From contig CAYZTQ010000048.1 in assembly GCA_964481445.1 (NCBI GenBank), positions 1-14,579 of the forward strand: 14,579 nt of DNA, given 5' to 3'. The DNA comes from UBA1038 sp964481445 (GTDB taxonomy: Bacteria > Bacillota > Clostridia > Christensenellales > Aristaeellaceae). The notes beneath the pieces were generated by a model. That model had not been told where the DNA came from and did not search any database. It saw nothing but the letters and a program-made list of their open reading frames with translations. Below are positions 1 through 7,104 of the stretch, in pieces. Position 1 is the stretch's first letter; every line of letters starts with the position of its first letter. A program made the translations under genes and the position numbers.

Positions 1-51
1 TGTCGCAAAGCCGCAGGAAAGCGCCTGTGTATCCGCGCATCGCCGCCGAAG

Positions 52-65
52 TCCCGCCGGCGGGA
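52..65. other. 14-bp perfect GC palindrome near left edge
   Basis: TCCCGCCGGCGGGA is its own reverse complement. It lies about 12 bp upstream of the rpsU -35 box and has no T-tract after it, so it is not a clean intrinsic terminator. It could be the end of an upstream gene truncated by the window edge, or a protein-binding site. All three forward frames of bases 1-77 are open, so I cannot say whether an upstream gene ends here. Confidence 0.25.
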
Positions 66-77
66 GCCAAAAAGCAG

Positions 78-107
78 TTGACGTGATCAGGCGCGCTGCG
101 CTATAAT
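78..107 (+). promoter_or_regulatory. Sigma-A type promoter for rpsU
   Basis: The -35 box TTGACG (78-83) and a perfect -10 box TATAAT (102-107) are separated by 18 bp. Transcription would start near 113-115, leaving a leader of about 64 nt before the S21 start codon. This is one of the best promoter matches in the window, fitting a ribosomal protein gene. Confidence 0.8.
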
Positions 108-177
108 CATTTTACGGTCGCCATCCGCCGTGCAAGCGGCGAACGCCAAGGCGAGATGTGCGAAGGGGGGGAAACAA

Positions 178-351
178 GTGTCTGAGATTCGCGTGAAGGA
201 AAACGAAACGCTGGAAAGCGCTCTGAAACGCTTCAAGCGCCAATGCGCCCGTTCGGGTGTCCTGGCTGAGGTTCGTAAGCGTGAGCATTATGAAAAACCC
301 AGCGTCAAGCGCAAGAAAAAGATGGAAGCTGCCCGCAAGCGCAAATATTGA
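178..351 (+). CDS. rpsU: 30S ribosomal protein S21
   Basis: A 57-residue, very basic protein of the bS21 family, a small-subunit protein near the anti-Shine-Dalgarno end of 16S rRNA that takes part in initiation. The N-terminus SEIRVKENETLESALKRF and the Lys/Arg-rich C-terminus ending in RKRKY are diagnostic, and the length is normal. The GTG at 178 is chosen because AAGGGGGG (163-170) lies 7 nt upstream and because homologues begin with this (M)SEI-type sequence. The same frame stays open upstream to a GTG at 130, which would add 16 residues foreign to the family. The gene is flanked by its own promoter and a strong terminator, so it appears monocistronic. Confidence 0.96.
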   Translation: MSEIRVKENETLESALKRFKRQCARSGVLAEVRKREHYEKPSVKRKKKMEAARKRKY

Positions 352-363
352 TTTCTTGCCCAT

Positions 364-394
364 AAAAGAAGCGGCCGCGCGCCGCTTCTTTTTT
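364..394 (+). terminator. Intrinsic terminator of rpsU
   Basis: The perfect 12-bp stem AAAAGAAGCGGC (364-375) pairs with GCCGCTTCTTTT (381-392) around a 5-nt loop CGCGC, followed by a T run to 394. It begins 13 nt after the rpsU stop. The A/T ends of the stem mean it could also work on the opposite strand. Confidence 0.92.
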
Positions 395-395
395 G

Positions 396-424
396 TTGCG
401 CGGGCCCTCCCTGTGCTTTATAAT
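396..424 (+). promoter_or_regulatory. Probable promoter of mnmG
   Basis: A perfect -10 box TATAAT (419-424) has a weak -35 TTGCGC (396-401) at 17-bp spacing, immediately downstream of the rpsU terminator. The predicted start, about 430, falls at the foot of the hairpin at 429-449. Confidence 0.65.
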
Positions 425-428
425 TTTG

Positions 429-449
429 TTTCCGCAAGCAATGCGGAAA
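429..449 (+). other. 5'-end stem-loop in mnmG leader
   Basis: TTTCCGCA (429-436) pairs perfectly with TGCGGAAA (442-449) around the loop AGCAA. It lies at or within 2 nt of the predicted transcript start, and no T-tract follows. It may stabilise the mRNA 5' end or, as DNA, serve as an operator. Confidence 0.45.
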
Positions 450-484
450 GCTCCATGGTGTAATCCAAAGGAATGTTAACAGGT

Positions 485-2284
485 ATGAAAGAACAGATCG
501 TCGTCATCGGCGCGGGGCACGCGGGCTGCGAGGCTGCGCTGGCCGCCGCGCGCCTTGGCTGTGAAACGCTGCTGCTCACCCTCAGCATCGACGCCATCGC
601 CCTGATGCCCTGCAACCCCTCCATCGGGGGCACGGGCAAGGGACAGCTGGTGCGAGAGGTGGACGCGCTGGGCGGCGAAATGGGCCTCGCGGCGGACGAC
701 TGCCTTTTGCAGGGCCGCATGCTCAACACCGCCAAAGGCCCCGCGGTGCACAGCCTGCGCGCGCAGGAGGATAAGTTTGCCTACCATCGCCGCATGATGC
801 AGGCAGTGTTTTCGCAGGAGCGCCTCAGCGTGCGTCAGGGCGAGGCGGCCGAGATCCTTACCGCCGGGGGCCGCGTCAGCGGCATCAGAACGACCTCGGG
901 CGATATCATCCCCGCGCGCTGCGTGGTGGTGGCGGCGGGCGTGTACCTCAAAAGCCGCGTCATCATCGGCGAATACAGCAAGCAGACGGGGCCGCAGGGC
1001 CTGCAGCCCGCGGACAGGCTGTCCGAGAGCCTTCAGGCCCTTGGCTTTGAGCTGCGCCGCTTCAAGACCGGCACGCCCGCCCGCGTGGACGCGCGCAGCA
1101 TCGATTTTTCCAAAATGGAGGTGCAGCCGGGCGACCAGCCTGTGGTGCCCTTCTCCTTTTTAACCGACCGCGATTTGCCCAACAGGGCTGTCTGCTACCT
1201 GACCTATACCAACGAGCGCACGCACGAGATCATCCGCAATAATATCCACCGCTCCCCCATGTTCTCGGGCGCCATCAAGGGCACCGGCGCGCGCTACTGC
1301 CCCTCGATCGAGGACAAGGTCTACCGCTTTGCGGATAAGGACAGGCACCAGCTCTTTTTAGAGCCGGAGGGCCTCCATCACCCGGAGTGGTATGTGCAGG
1401 GCATGTCGTCCAGCCTGCCGGAGGATGTGCAGTGGGCCATGTACCGCACGGTGCCCGGCCTTGAAAGGGCGCAGCTGACGCGCCTTGCCTACGCCATCGA
1501 ATACGACTGCATCAACCCGCTGCAGATCTCCTCCGACATGCGCTCGCTGGATCTCCGCGGGCTCTACTTCGCCGGGCAGATCAACGGCACCTCCGGCTAT
1601 GAGGAGGCGGCGGCGCAGGGCATCCTCGCCGGCATCAACGCGGCGCAGGAAATGAAGGGAAAAGAGCCCCTCATCCTCACCCGCGCGCAGGCCTATCTGG
1701 GCGTGATGATGGACGACCTGACCGTAAAGGGAACGGACGAGCCCTACCGCATGATGACCAGCCGCGCCGAGCACAGGCTGTACCTGCGGCAGGACAACGC
1801 CGACCTGCGCCTCACCGCGCTGTCGCGCGCCATCGGCCTTGCGGATGACGAGCGCCTGCGCCGCACGGAGCAAAAGCAAAAGGAAACGCAGGCGCTCATC
1901 GAGTACCTGCGCAGTGAGGGCCTTTCTCAGGCCCTGCGCCAGCCCGAGAACAGCCTTACGGATATCATCAACGGCGATACGCTGGCGCTGTACAGCCCCG
2001 GGGCACGCCGGCAGGCCGAAATCTCGGTCAAGTACGAGGGCTATCTCAAGAAGGAAGAGCAGCAGATCCGCCAGTCGGCAGGCATGGAAAATACCCGCCT
2101 GCCCGAAGGGCTTGTCTATGCCGACATCGCCAGCCTGCGCCTCGAGGCCCGGCAGAAGCTTGACCGGCAGCGCCCGCTTACGCTGGGGCAGGCCGCCCGC
2201 ATCCCCGGTGTATCGCCCGCCGATATCGCCGTGCTGCAGGTGCACCTGAAAAAGCTGGGGCTGGAGCAGGCTGCCGGGCTATAA
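485..2284 (+). CDS. mnmG: tRNA uridine-5-carboxymethylaminomethyl modification enzyme MnmG (GidA)
   Basis: FAD-dependent subunit of the MnmE-MnmG complex, which builds the (carboxymethyl)aminomethyl group on U34 of tRNAs reading split codon boxes. It is about 599 residues, close to the family length of about 620. Visible marks are the N-terminal FAD motif GAGHAG (residues 9-14), MPCNPS with Cys43, the MnmG signature spanning GTGKGQLVREVDALGG, GARYCPSIEDK with Cys272, and INGTSGYEEAAAQG near residue 370. Cys43 and Cys272 sit where the two conserved MnmG cysteines are expected. The C-terminal helical MnmE-binding region is present, with LGQAARIPGVSPADI. An in-frame ATG at 473 is possible, but AAAGGA (467-472) abuts it, so ATG 485 suits the family N-terminus better. 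No mnmE or rsmG partner lies in the window. Confidence 0.96.
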   Translation: MKEQIVVIGAGHAGCEAALAAARLGCETLLLTLSIDAIALMPCNPSIGGTGKGQLVREVDALGGEMGLAADDCLLQGRMLNTAKGPAVHSLRAQEDKFAYHRRMMQAVFSQERLSVRQGEAAEILTAGGRVSGIRTTSGDIIPARCVVVAAGVYLKSRVIIGEYSKQTGPQGLQPADRLSESLQALGFELRRFKTGTPARVDARSIDFSKMEVQPGDQPVVPFSFLTDRDLPNRAVCYLTYTNERTHEIIRNNIHRSPMFSGAIKGTGARYCPSIEDKVYRFADKDRHQLFLEPEGLHHPEWYVQGMSSSLPEDVQWAMYRTVPGLERAQLTRLAYAIEYDCINPLQISSDMRSLDLRGLYFAGQINGTSGYEEAAAQGILAGINAAQEMKGKEPLILTRAQAYLGVMMDDLTVKGTDEPYRMMTSRAEHRLYLRQDNADLRLTALSRAIGLADDERLRRTEQKQKETQALIEYLRSEGLSQALRQPENSLTDIINGDTLALYSPGARRQAEISVKYEGYLKKEEQQIRQSAGMENTRLPEGLVYADIASLRLEARQKLDRQRPLTLGQAARIPGVSPADIAVLQVHLKKLGLEQAAGL

Positions 2285-2293
2285 ATTTTCCCC

Positions 2294-3490
2294 CTATTCT
2301 AATTCGGTAATAAAGGCTTTCACGCGCCGCCCGGCCTCCGCCAGGCGGCTTTCGTCTATCGCGTAGCTGATGCGCACGCAGCCGGGGGCAAAAAAGCCGT
2401 CGCCCGGCACGACCGAGACGAGGGCATGCTCCATCAGCAGTTCGCAGAAACGGCCCGCGTTCGCCAGTTTCTCCCCGCGATAGCTCTTTTCAAGCAGGGC
2501 GCTCACATCCACCAAGACATAGAAGGCGCCGTAGGGCACGGCGTAGCGCACCCCGGGCATCCCGTCCAGCAGCGAGAGCAGCAGGGCACGGCGCTTTTCA
2601 AAGGCAAGGCGCATCACTTCCACCCCGCTCTGGTCGCCTGTGATGGCCTCCAGCCCCGCGTACTGCGAAACGCTGCAGGGATTGCCGGTGGCATGGCCCT
2701 GCCAGGCGTCCATCGCGGCAATGACGGCGCGCGGCCCCGCCGCGTAGCCCAGGCGCCAGCCCGTCATGGCGTAGGCCTTTGAAAAGCCGGATACCGTGAT
2801 GGTGCGCTCGAAGGCGTCCTCGCTCAGCCCCGCGAAAATGGTGCCGCTGCGCCCCTCGTAGCAGAGGGTCTCGTAGATCTCGTCGCTGATGACGGCGAAG
2901 TCGTATTTTTTGGCAAGCTCCGCCAGCTCTCTCAGCTGCCGCTCGCTCCACACAGCGCCGGTGGGGTTGCTGGGGTTGTTGAGGATGAGGGCTTTCGTCT
3001 TCGCGCTGACCGCCGCCTCCAGCCGTTTGATCGGAGGGATATAGCCTTCCTCAGCGGAGGCGTTCACGACGACCGGCACGCCGCCCGCCATGCGGATCAT
3101 CTCCGGATAGCTCAGCCAGCAGGGCGCGGGCAGCAGCACCTCGTCGCCGGGATTGAGCAGCGCCATCAGCGCGCCGACCAAAGCCTGCTTGGCCCCCGTG
3201 GTCACGATCAGCTGGTTGGGCTGGTAGTTGACGCCCTTCTCCTGATAGTGCCTGGCCAGCGCCGCGCGCAGATCGGGGATGCCGGCCGTCGCGGTGTAAA
3301 CGGTGCGCCCGGCCTCGATGGCCGCCTTGCCCGCCGCGCGGATATGCGCCGGGGTGGGAAAGTCCGGCTCGCCCGCCGCGAGGCTGATGATATCCAGCCC
3401 CTGCTTTCTTTTTTCCGCCGCGAGCGCGTTGAGCCGAAGGGTAGCCGAGGGGGTGATGTTGCGACAGACCGATGAAACGCTGAGTGCCAT
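2294..3490 (-). CDS. Class I pyridoxal-phosphate aminotransferase, aspartate aminotransferase-like
   Basis: A 398-residue fold-type I aminotransferase of the Ib subgroup, probably moving amino groups between aspartate or a related amino acid and 2-oxoglutarate in the cytoplasm. Visible motifs are AAGEPDFPTP (39-48), YTATAGIPDLR, TGAKQA (98-103), NNPSNPTG (171-178) with Asn175, SDEIYE (202-207) with Asp203 and Tyr206, SGFSKAYAMTGWRLGY with the PLP lysine Lys238, and CVRISYA with Arg373 for the substrate carboxylate. ATG 3490 is chosen because GGAGG lies 5 nt upstream; the frame extends further upstream but without family similarity. The gene converges on mnmG with a 9-bp gap. Exact substrate (Asp, Tyr, prephenate or other) is not decided by these motifs. 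Confidence 0.9.
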   Translation of the reverse strand: MALSVSSVCRNITPSATLRLNALAAEKRKQGLDIISLAAGEPDFPTPAHIRAAGKAAIEAGRTVYTATAGIPDLRAALARHYQEKGVNYQPNQLIVTTGAKQALVGALMALLNPGDEVLLPAPCWLSYPEMIRMAGGVPVVVNASAEEGYIPPIKRLEAAVSAKTKALILNNPSNPTGAVWSERQLRELAELAKKYDFAVISDEIYETLCYEGRSGTIFAGLSEDAFERTITVSGFSKAYAMTGWRLGYAAGPRAVIAAMDAWQGHATGNPCSVSQYAGLEAITGDQSGVEVMRLAFEKRRALLLSLLDGMPGVRYAVPYGAFYVLVDVSALLEKSYRGEKLANAGRFCELLMEHALVSVVPGDGFFAPGCVRISYAIDESRLAEAGRRVKAFITELE

Positions 3491-3527
3491 GCGCGCCTCC
3501 ATGCCATAGTGAAATTCAACGCCGACT

Positions 3528-3556
3528 ATTTTGCATTTTTTCGCCTTTCTTGTCAA
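3528..3556 (-). promoter_or_regulatory. Probable promoter of the aminotransferase gene
   Basis: Read on the minus strand, a perfect TTGACA (plus-strand 3556-3551) is followed after 17 bp by CAAAAT (3533-3528), a 4/6 match to the -10 consensus. Transcription would start near 3521, about 30 nt before the chosen start codon. Confidence 0.6.
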
Positions 3557-3788
3557 TGGCCGTTTTCGTTATTATGTGATAATGTATCGCTTAGTCCTTG
3601 TGAATTAATTGTTCTGTTGTCATTTTTTGGTATTTTACGTATTCCATCCTGCATTTTGTGCTTTTCCTCTCCTTTTTTTCTCCGCCGACCGCGCGGTTTT
3701 CTTTCAACAAGCGCGCATCCCCTTTCTTGTCTGTGGATGTGAAATCTTGTAGATGCTTGTCCACTTTGCGCCGGGGCGGGCCATTTGA

Positions 3789-3817
3789 TTGACAAACTGG
3801 GATTGAAAGCGGATGAT
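3789..3817 (+). promoter_or_regulatory. Promoter of the first ABC importer operon
   Basis: A perfect -35 TTGACA (3789-3794) is followed after 17 bp by GATGAT (3812-3817); the overlapping GATAAA (3815-3820) is another possible -10. Transcription near 3824 gives a leader of roughly 45 nt and rules out the ATG at 3820 as a start codon. Confidence 0.6.
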
Positions 3818-3870
3818 AAATGCATACAGAAGGCAGGCGCCTTCATTATATTTACAGGAGGAAGACCGAT

Positions 3871-5211
3871 ATGAAACTCACTCGTCTGTCCGCCCTCGCG
3901 CTGGCGATGATCATGCTGCTCTCGCTGGGCATGACCACCGCTGTGGCCGGGGAAACCGTTGAGCTGCGCGTGCTCAACTACCGCGACATGACCAGCCCCA
4001 ACGCCATGGATGAAACCGCCACCGTGTGGGACGCTTTCCAGAAAGCCAACCCCGACATCAAGCTGGTTATCCAGGATGAATTCAACGAGCCCTTCCACCA
4101 GGCGACCGAAGCCTACGCCGCGGCGGACAACCTGCCCGACGTGATGTACGCCTGGCCGTCCGGCCGCTCCACCACCCTGCACACCAAGAAGCTGCTGAAG
4201 GACCTGACGCCCCTTGTCGAGCGCGACGGCCTGAAGGACAGCTACCTTCCCCTGACGCTGGATCCCGCTCAGCAGGCCGGCGGCTATCAGGCCATCATCC
4301 CCATGGGCGTCACCGCCACGCATGCCTTCTATGTCAACACCGAAGTGCTGAAGGATGCCGGCCTCGAGCCCGCCAAGACCTACAGCGAGCTGGTCGCTCA
4401 GGTGCCGGTGCTCAAGGCCAAGGGCTATGAGACCGTGCTGATGCCCAGCCAGGATACCTGGGTGATGCAGAGCTGCCTCTTCTCCATGATCGCCGGCCGT
4501 TTCTGCGGCGAAGGCTGGGAGAAGAAGATCCTCTCCGGCGAAGCCAAGTTCACCGACCCCGATTTCGTGGCCGCGCTCAACTTTGTGAAGAAGATGTATG
4601 ACGACGGCGTACTCGACAAGACCACCCTGGCCGTCGGCTACGGCGAAGGCCCCAGCCTGTTTGCCACCAACACCGCCGCCTACTACATCGACGGCGACTG
4701 GCGCATGGGCGCGTTCATCACCGATGCCAGCACCCAGCAGGCCCTGATCGCCCCCGACAGGCAGAACAACTTCCTGATCACCGTGTTCCCCGAGATCGAC
4801 GTGGAAGGCGTGAAGTTCAACCGCTCCAACTCCGCTGTGCTGGCCACCGGCTACGGCATCAACGCCAAGCTGGAAGACGGCTCGCCGAAGCTTGAAGCCG
4901 CGTGGAAGCTGGTTAAATGGCTGGCCGGCAAGGATGTGCTGACCTACAGGCTCGCCACCGGCGGCCTGGCCACCCCCTCCCGCACGGATATTGACCTCGA
5001 GTCCCTGACCCTCGAACCCCTGCAGATCGCCATGGCGAACCTGGCCAAGGAATATGACAGGGCCACCGTGGTTATCGACGGCGTGTTCGAAGGCCCCGTG
5101 TACACCCCCCTGAACGACGGCCTGCAGGCCATCGGCCTGGGCACCCAGACCCCTGAAGACGTCGCCAAGGCGACCCAGGACGCCTTTGACGCCTGGAAGG
5201 CCGCGAAATAA
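3871..5211 (+). CDS. Carbohydrate ABC transporter substrate-binding protein (family 1)
   Basis: A 446-residue secreted binding protein of a CUT1-type sugar importer, which would capture an oligosaccharide outside the membrane and deliver it to the permeases encoded next. The signal peptide is residues 1-26, with a basic start (MKLTR), a hydrophobic core, and the signal peptidase I motif A24-V25-A26. No lipobox cysteine is present, which is notable. The mature part shows the family 1 pattern: LRVLNY, a helix with TVWDAFQKANPDIKL, NLPDVMYAW (87-95) and PMGVTATHAFYVNTEVLKDAGL. ATG 3871 is chosen for AGGAGGA (3856-3862) 8 nt upstream. It leads an operon with two permeases. The sugar cannot be told from sequence. 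Confidence 0.92.
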   Translation: MKLTRLSALALAMIMLLSLGMTTAVAGETVELRVLNYRDMTSPNAMDETATVWDAFQKANPDIKLVIQDEFNEPFHQATEAYAAADNLPDVMYAWPSGRSTTLHTKKLLKDLTPLVERDGLKDSYLPLTLDPAQQAGGYQAIIPMGVTATHAFYVNTEVLKDAGLEPAKTYSELVAQVPVLKAKGYETVLMPSQDTWVMQSCLFSMIAGRFCGEGWEKKILSGEAKFTDPDFVAALNFVKKMYDDGVLDKTTLAVGYGEGPSLFATNTAAYYIDGDWRMGAFITDASTQQALIAPDRQNNFLITVFPEIDVEGVKFNRSNSAVLATGYGINAKLEDGSPKLEAAWKLVKWLAGKDVLTYRLATGGLATPSRTDIDLESLTLEPLQIAMANLAKEYDRATVVIDGVFEGPVYTPLNDGLQAIGLGTQTPEDVAKATQDAFDAWKAAK

Positions 5212-5264
5212 GCGGTAATATCAACCATTAAGAAGTACCGATAAGATTGGACGGGGAGGCCACC

Positions 5265-6167
5265 ATGACGACCAAAGGTGAAAAAAGACTGGCATACGCG
5301 GTGTTCGTGATACCCGCCGTACTCATCTATCTGGCTGTCGTGGCCTTCCCCACCATCTTTTCGGTGCTGCTGAGCCTGACCAATTACAACGGCGGGCCCA
5401 TCTTTGGTAACCCCGACATTCAGTTTGTCGGCCTCAAGAGCTACCTGTGGATGTTTACAGAGCCTGCGGGCAACTTCTACACGGCGCTCAAGAACAACAT
5501 GCTGATTGTCGGGGTCTCCGTCTTCGGGCAGATCCCCCTCGGCTTCATTCTGGCCTACATCCTGTCGCGCAAGCTGATCTCCCGCGGCAACGACCTGTTC
5601 CAGACCATGATCTATCTGCCCAACGTCATTTCCTCCATCATCATCGGCGTGCTGTTCAACGCCATCATCTACGGCCGCAACTCGGTGCTGATGGACGTGC
5701 GCCGCATCTTTAACCCCGCCGCCGTGTACACCATCAGCGACAAGCCCATGGTGCCCGTATTGATCGTCATCCTGTGGATGTTCACCGGCTTTTACATGAT
5801 CATCTTCCTGGCCAACATGCAGCGCATCGACCCCGCGGTGATCGAGGCGGCGCGCATCGACGGCGCGAAGGAATCGGGCATCCTGTGGTACATCACGCTG
5901 CCCGCGCTGTCGGGCGTTATCATCACGACGGCCATTCTGGCCATCTCCGGCTCGCTCAAATCCTTCGACCTGCTCTACGCCATGACCAACGGCGGCCCGG
6001 CAGGCCAGACAAGGGTGCTGTCGCTGTACATGTACCAATCCGCCTTCCAGGGCGCGCCCAACTACCCCCTGGCCAACGCCATTTCCACGGTCATGGTTCT
6101 GATCAGCATCGTGCTCATCATCGTCACCATGGGCCTTGGCAGAGCGTTCAGCGAGAAGGAGGTCTGA
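5265..6167 (+). CDS. Sugar ABC transporter permease, MalF/UgpA type
   Basis: A 300-residue integral membrane permease, one half of the channel of the first importer. About six hydrophobic segments are visible, the first at residues 8-37 (YAVFVIPAVLIYLAVVAF). The cytoplasmic EAA loop that contacts the ATPase is at residues 194-213 (EAARIDGA, ending in TLPAL), followed by FDLLYAMTNGGPAGQT, typical of the MalF-like subunit. ATG 5265 is chosen for GGGGAGG (5253-5259) 5 nt upstream; an in-frame TTG at 5247 lies before this site and is unlikely. It is 53 nt after the binding-protein gene and 3 nt before the second permease. Confidence 0.93.
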   Translation: MTTKGEKRLAYAVFVIPAVLIYLAVVAFPTIFSVLLSLTNYNGGPIFGNPDIQFVGLKSYLWMFTEPAGNFYTALKNNMLIVGVSVFGQIPLGFILAYILSRKLISRGNDLFQTMIYLPNVISSIIIGVLFNAIIYGRNSVLMDVRRIFNPAAVYTISDKPMVPVLIVILWMFTGFYMIIFLANMQRIDPAVIEAARIDGAKESGILWYITLPALSGVIITTAILAISGSLKSFDLLYAMTNGGPAGQTRVLSLYMYQSAFQGAPNYPLANAISTVMVLISIVLIIVTMGLGRAFSEKEV

Positions 6168-6170
6168 CAA

Positions 6171-7010
6171 GTGGAAACACGCAACATTTCACTGCCCGCA
6201 AAAATTCTGGTCTACACCATCATGATCGTTTTTACGGTGCTGACCATCTACCCCATCTTCTGGCTGGTGCTGCAGTCGTTCAAGACCAATACCGACTACC
6301 TGACCCACAACAAGCTGGCCCTGCCGACCGCCTTTTATCTGGGCAACTACGACTTCGTGATGAAGCAGGGCAACTTCTTCATGTTCTTTAAAAACAGCGT
6401 CATTTACTCCGCCATTACCGTTGCCGCGGTGGTGCTGCTGTCCAATATGGCCGGCTTCGCCTTCGCGAAACTTGAATATAAAATCACCAAATGGCTGCAC
6501 GGCCTGTTTATCGTGGGCATCCTGCTCACCCTGCAGTCCATCCTGATCCCCCTGTTTTTGATGGTCAACGCCGCGGGCATCCACAATACGCGCCTGGCGG
6601 TGCTCATCCCCTATATCGCGCTGGGGCTGCCGATGGGCGTGTACCTGTGCACCGATTTTGAAAAGAGCATCCCGGACGAGCTGCTCGAGGCCGCGCGCAT
6701 CGACGGCGCCAGCTTCATGCGCATCTTCTTCAAGGTGGTGCTGCCCATGTGCGCGCCCGTCTCGGTCACGCTGGCCATCATCACCTTCACCGGCACCTGG
6801 AACGAGTTTGTGCTGATGAGCCTGATGATCTCGTCCGAAAAGTTCAAGGCCATCCCCTACATGGTCGGCCGTTACGCGGGCGCCCTCGGTTCCGACTACG
6901 GCAAGCTGTTTACCTCGCTGACCGTGGCGCTTGTCCCCATCCTTCTGTTCTACGCCGTATTCAGAAACCAGATCACCAAGGGCGTCGCGGCGGGGGCGGT
7001 GAAGGGCTGA
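6171..7010 (+). CDS. Sugar ABC transporter permease, MalG/UgpE type
   Basis: A 279-residue membrane permease, the second half of the first importer. It has an N-terminal membrane segment (VYTIMIVFTVLTIYPIFW), then NSVIYSAITVAAVVLLSNMAGFAFAK-type helices, an EAA loop at 173-192 (EAARIDGASFMRIF, then VVLPM), TFTGTWNEFVLM, and the MalG-like C-terminus ending in QITKGVAAGAVKG. The start is GTG, supported by AAGGAGG (6156-6162) 8 nt upstream, which lies inside the end of the previous permease gene. The 3-nt gap points to translational coupling. No nucleotide-binding subunit follows; the operon ends in a terminator. Confidence 0.93.
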   Translation: METRNISLPAKILVYTIMIVFTVLTIYPIFWLVLQSFKTNTDYLTHNKLALPTAFYLGNYDFVMKQGNFFMFFKNSVIYSAITVAAVVLLSNMAGFAFAKLEYKITKWLHGLFIVGILLTLQSILIPLFLMVNAAGIHNTRLAVLIPYIALGLPMGVYLCTDFEKSIPDELLEAARIDGASFMRIFFKVVLPMCAPVSVTLAIITFTGTWNEFVLMSLMISSEKFKAIPYMVGRYAGALGSDYGKLFTSLTVALVPILLFYAVFRNQITKGVAAGAVKG

Positions 7011-7031
7011 CCGACATTCGGAATCATGTAC

Positions 7032-7064
7032 AAGGGCTCCGGCAGGCGACTGACGGAGCCTTTT
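7032..7064 (+). terminator. Intrinsic terminator of the first importer operon
   Basis: GGCTCCG (7035-7041) pairs with CGGAGCC (7054-7060), extended by G-U and A-U pairs to 7032/7063, around a 12-nt loop. The downstream strand runs into TTTT and then CTGTT. It starts 22 nt after the permease stop codon. Confidence 0.75.
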
Positions 7065-7065
7065 C

Positions 7066-7074
7066 TGTTATGAT
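7066..7074 (+). promoter_or_regulatory. Extended -10 promoter for the P-loop kinase gene
   Basis: TGTTATGAT reads as an extended -10 (TG, one base, then TATGAT, a 5/6 match). I see no good -35 at the right distance. It lies directly after the terminator T-run, so the kinase gene could be transcribed independently, starting near 7081. Confidence 0.4.
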
Positions 7075-7104
7075 GTTCTTGAGATGATCAAGGGAGGTGA
7101 GCGC

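Larger units (their letters stand above)
3491..3870. other. Divergent AT-rich intergenic region
   Basis: This 380-bp gap separates the aminotransferase (minus) from the first ABC operon (plus). It holds a promoter for each direction, an inverted repeat ATTAT-GTG-ATAAT (3571-3583), an 11-bp direct repeat CCTTTCTTGTC (3544-3554 and 3721-3731), and five copies of CTTGT. It is visibly richer in A and T than the flanking genes. I see no convincing small gene, tRNA or riboswitch in it. Confidence 0.6.

Noticed and set aside
1..81. Possible C-terminus of an upstream gene
   Set aside because: All three forward frames are open here and none ends in a recognisable protein tail, so I cannot choose one.
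3803..3818. CcpA (cre)-like sequence TTGAAAGCGGATGATA between the -35 and -10 of the first operon
   Set aside because: The left half fits the cre consensus but the right half lacks the CA and the symmetry; at best a weak half-site.
3820..3870. N-terminal extension of the first binding protein from ATG 3820
   Set aside because: The ATG overlaps the -10 region, lies before the expected transcript start, and would put non-signal residues ahead of a clean signal peptide with a perfect ribosome binding site.
3553..4323. Minus-strand open frame across the divergent intergenic region
   Set aside because: It is partly antisense to the first binding-protein gene, has no recognisable family and no convincing ribosome binding site; its end overlaps the aminotransferase promoter.
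4944..6170. Long minus-strand open frame opposite the first importer genes
   Set aside because: It is low-complexity Asp/His/Gly/Gln-rich sequence typical of antisense to hydrophobic permease codons, and crosses two clear genes on the other strand.
7084..7104. Upstream ATG for the P-loop kinase
   Set aside because: It lies ahead of the strong ribosome binding site at 7091-7100, which serves ATG 7105.
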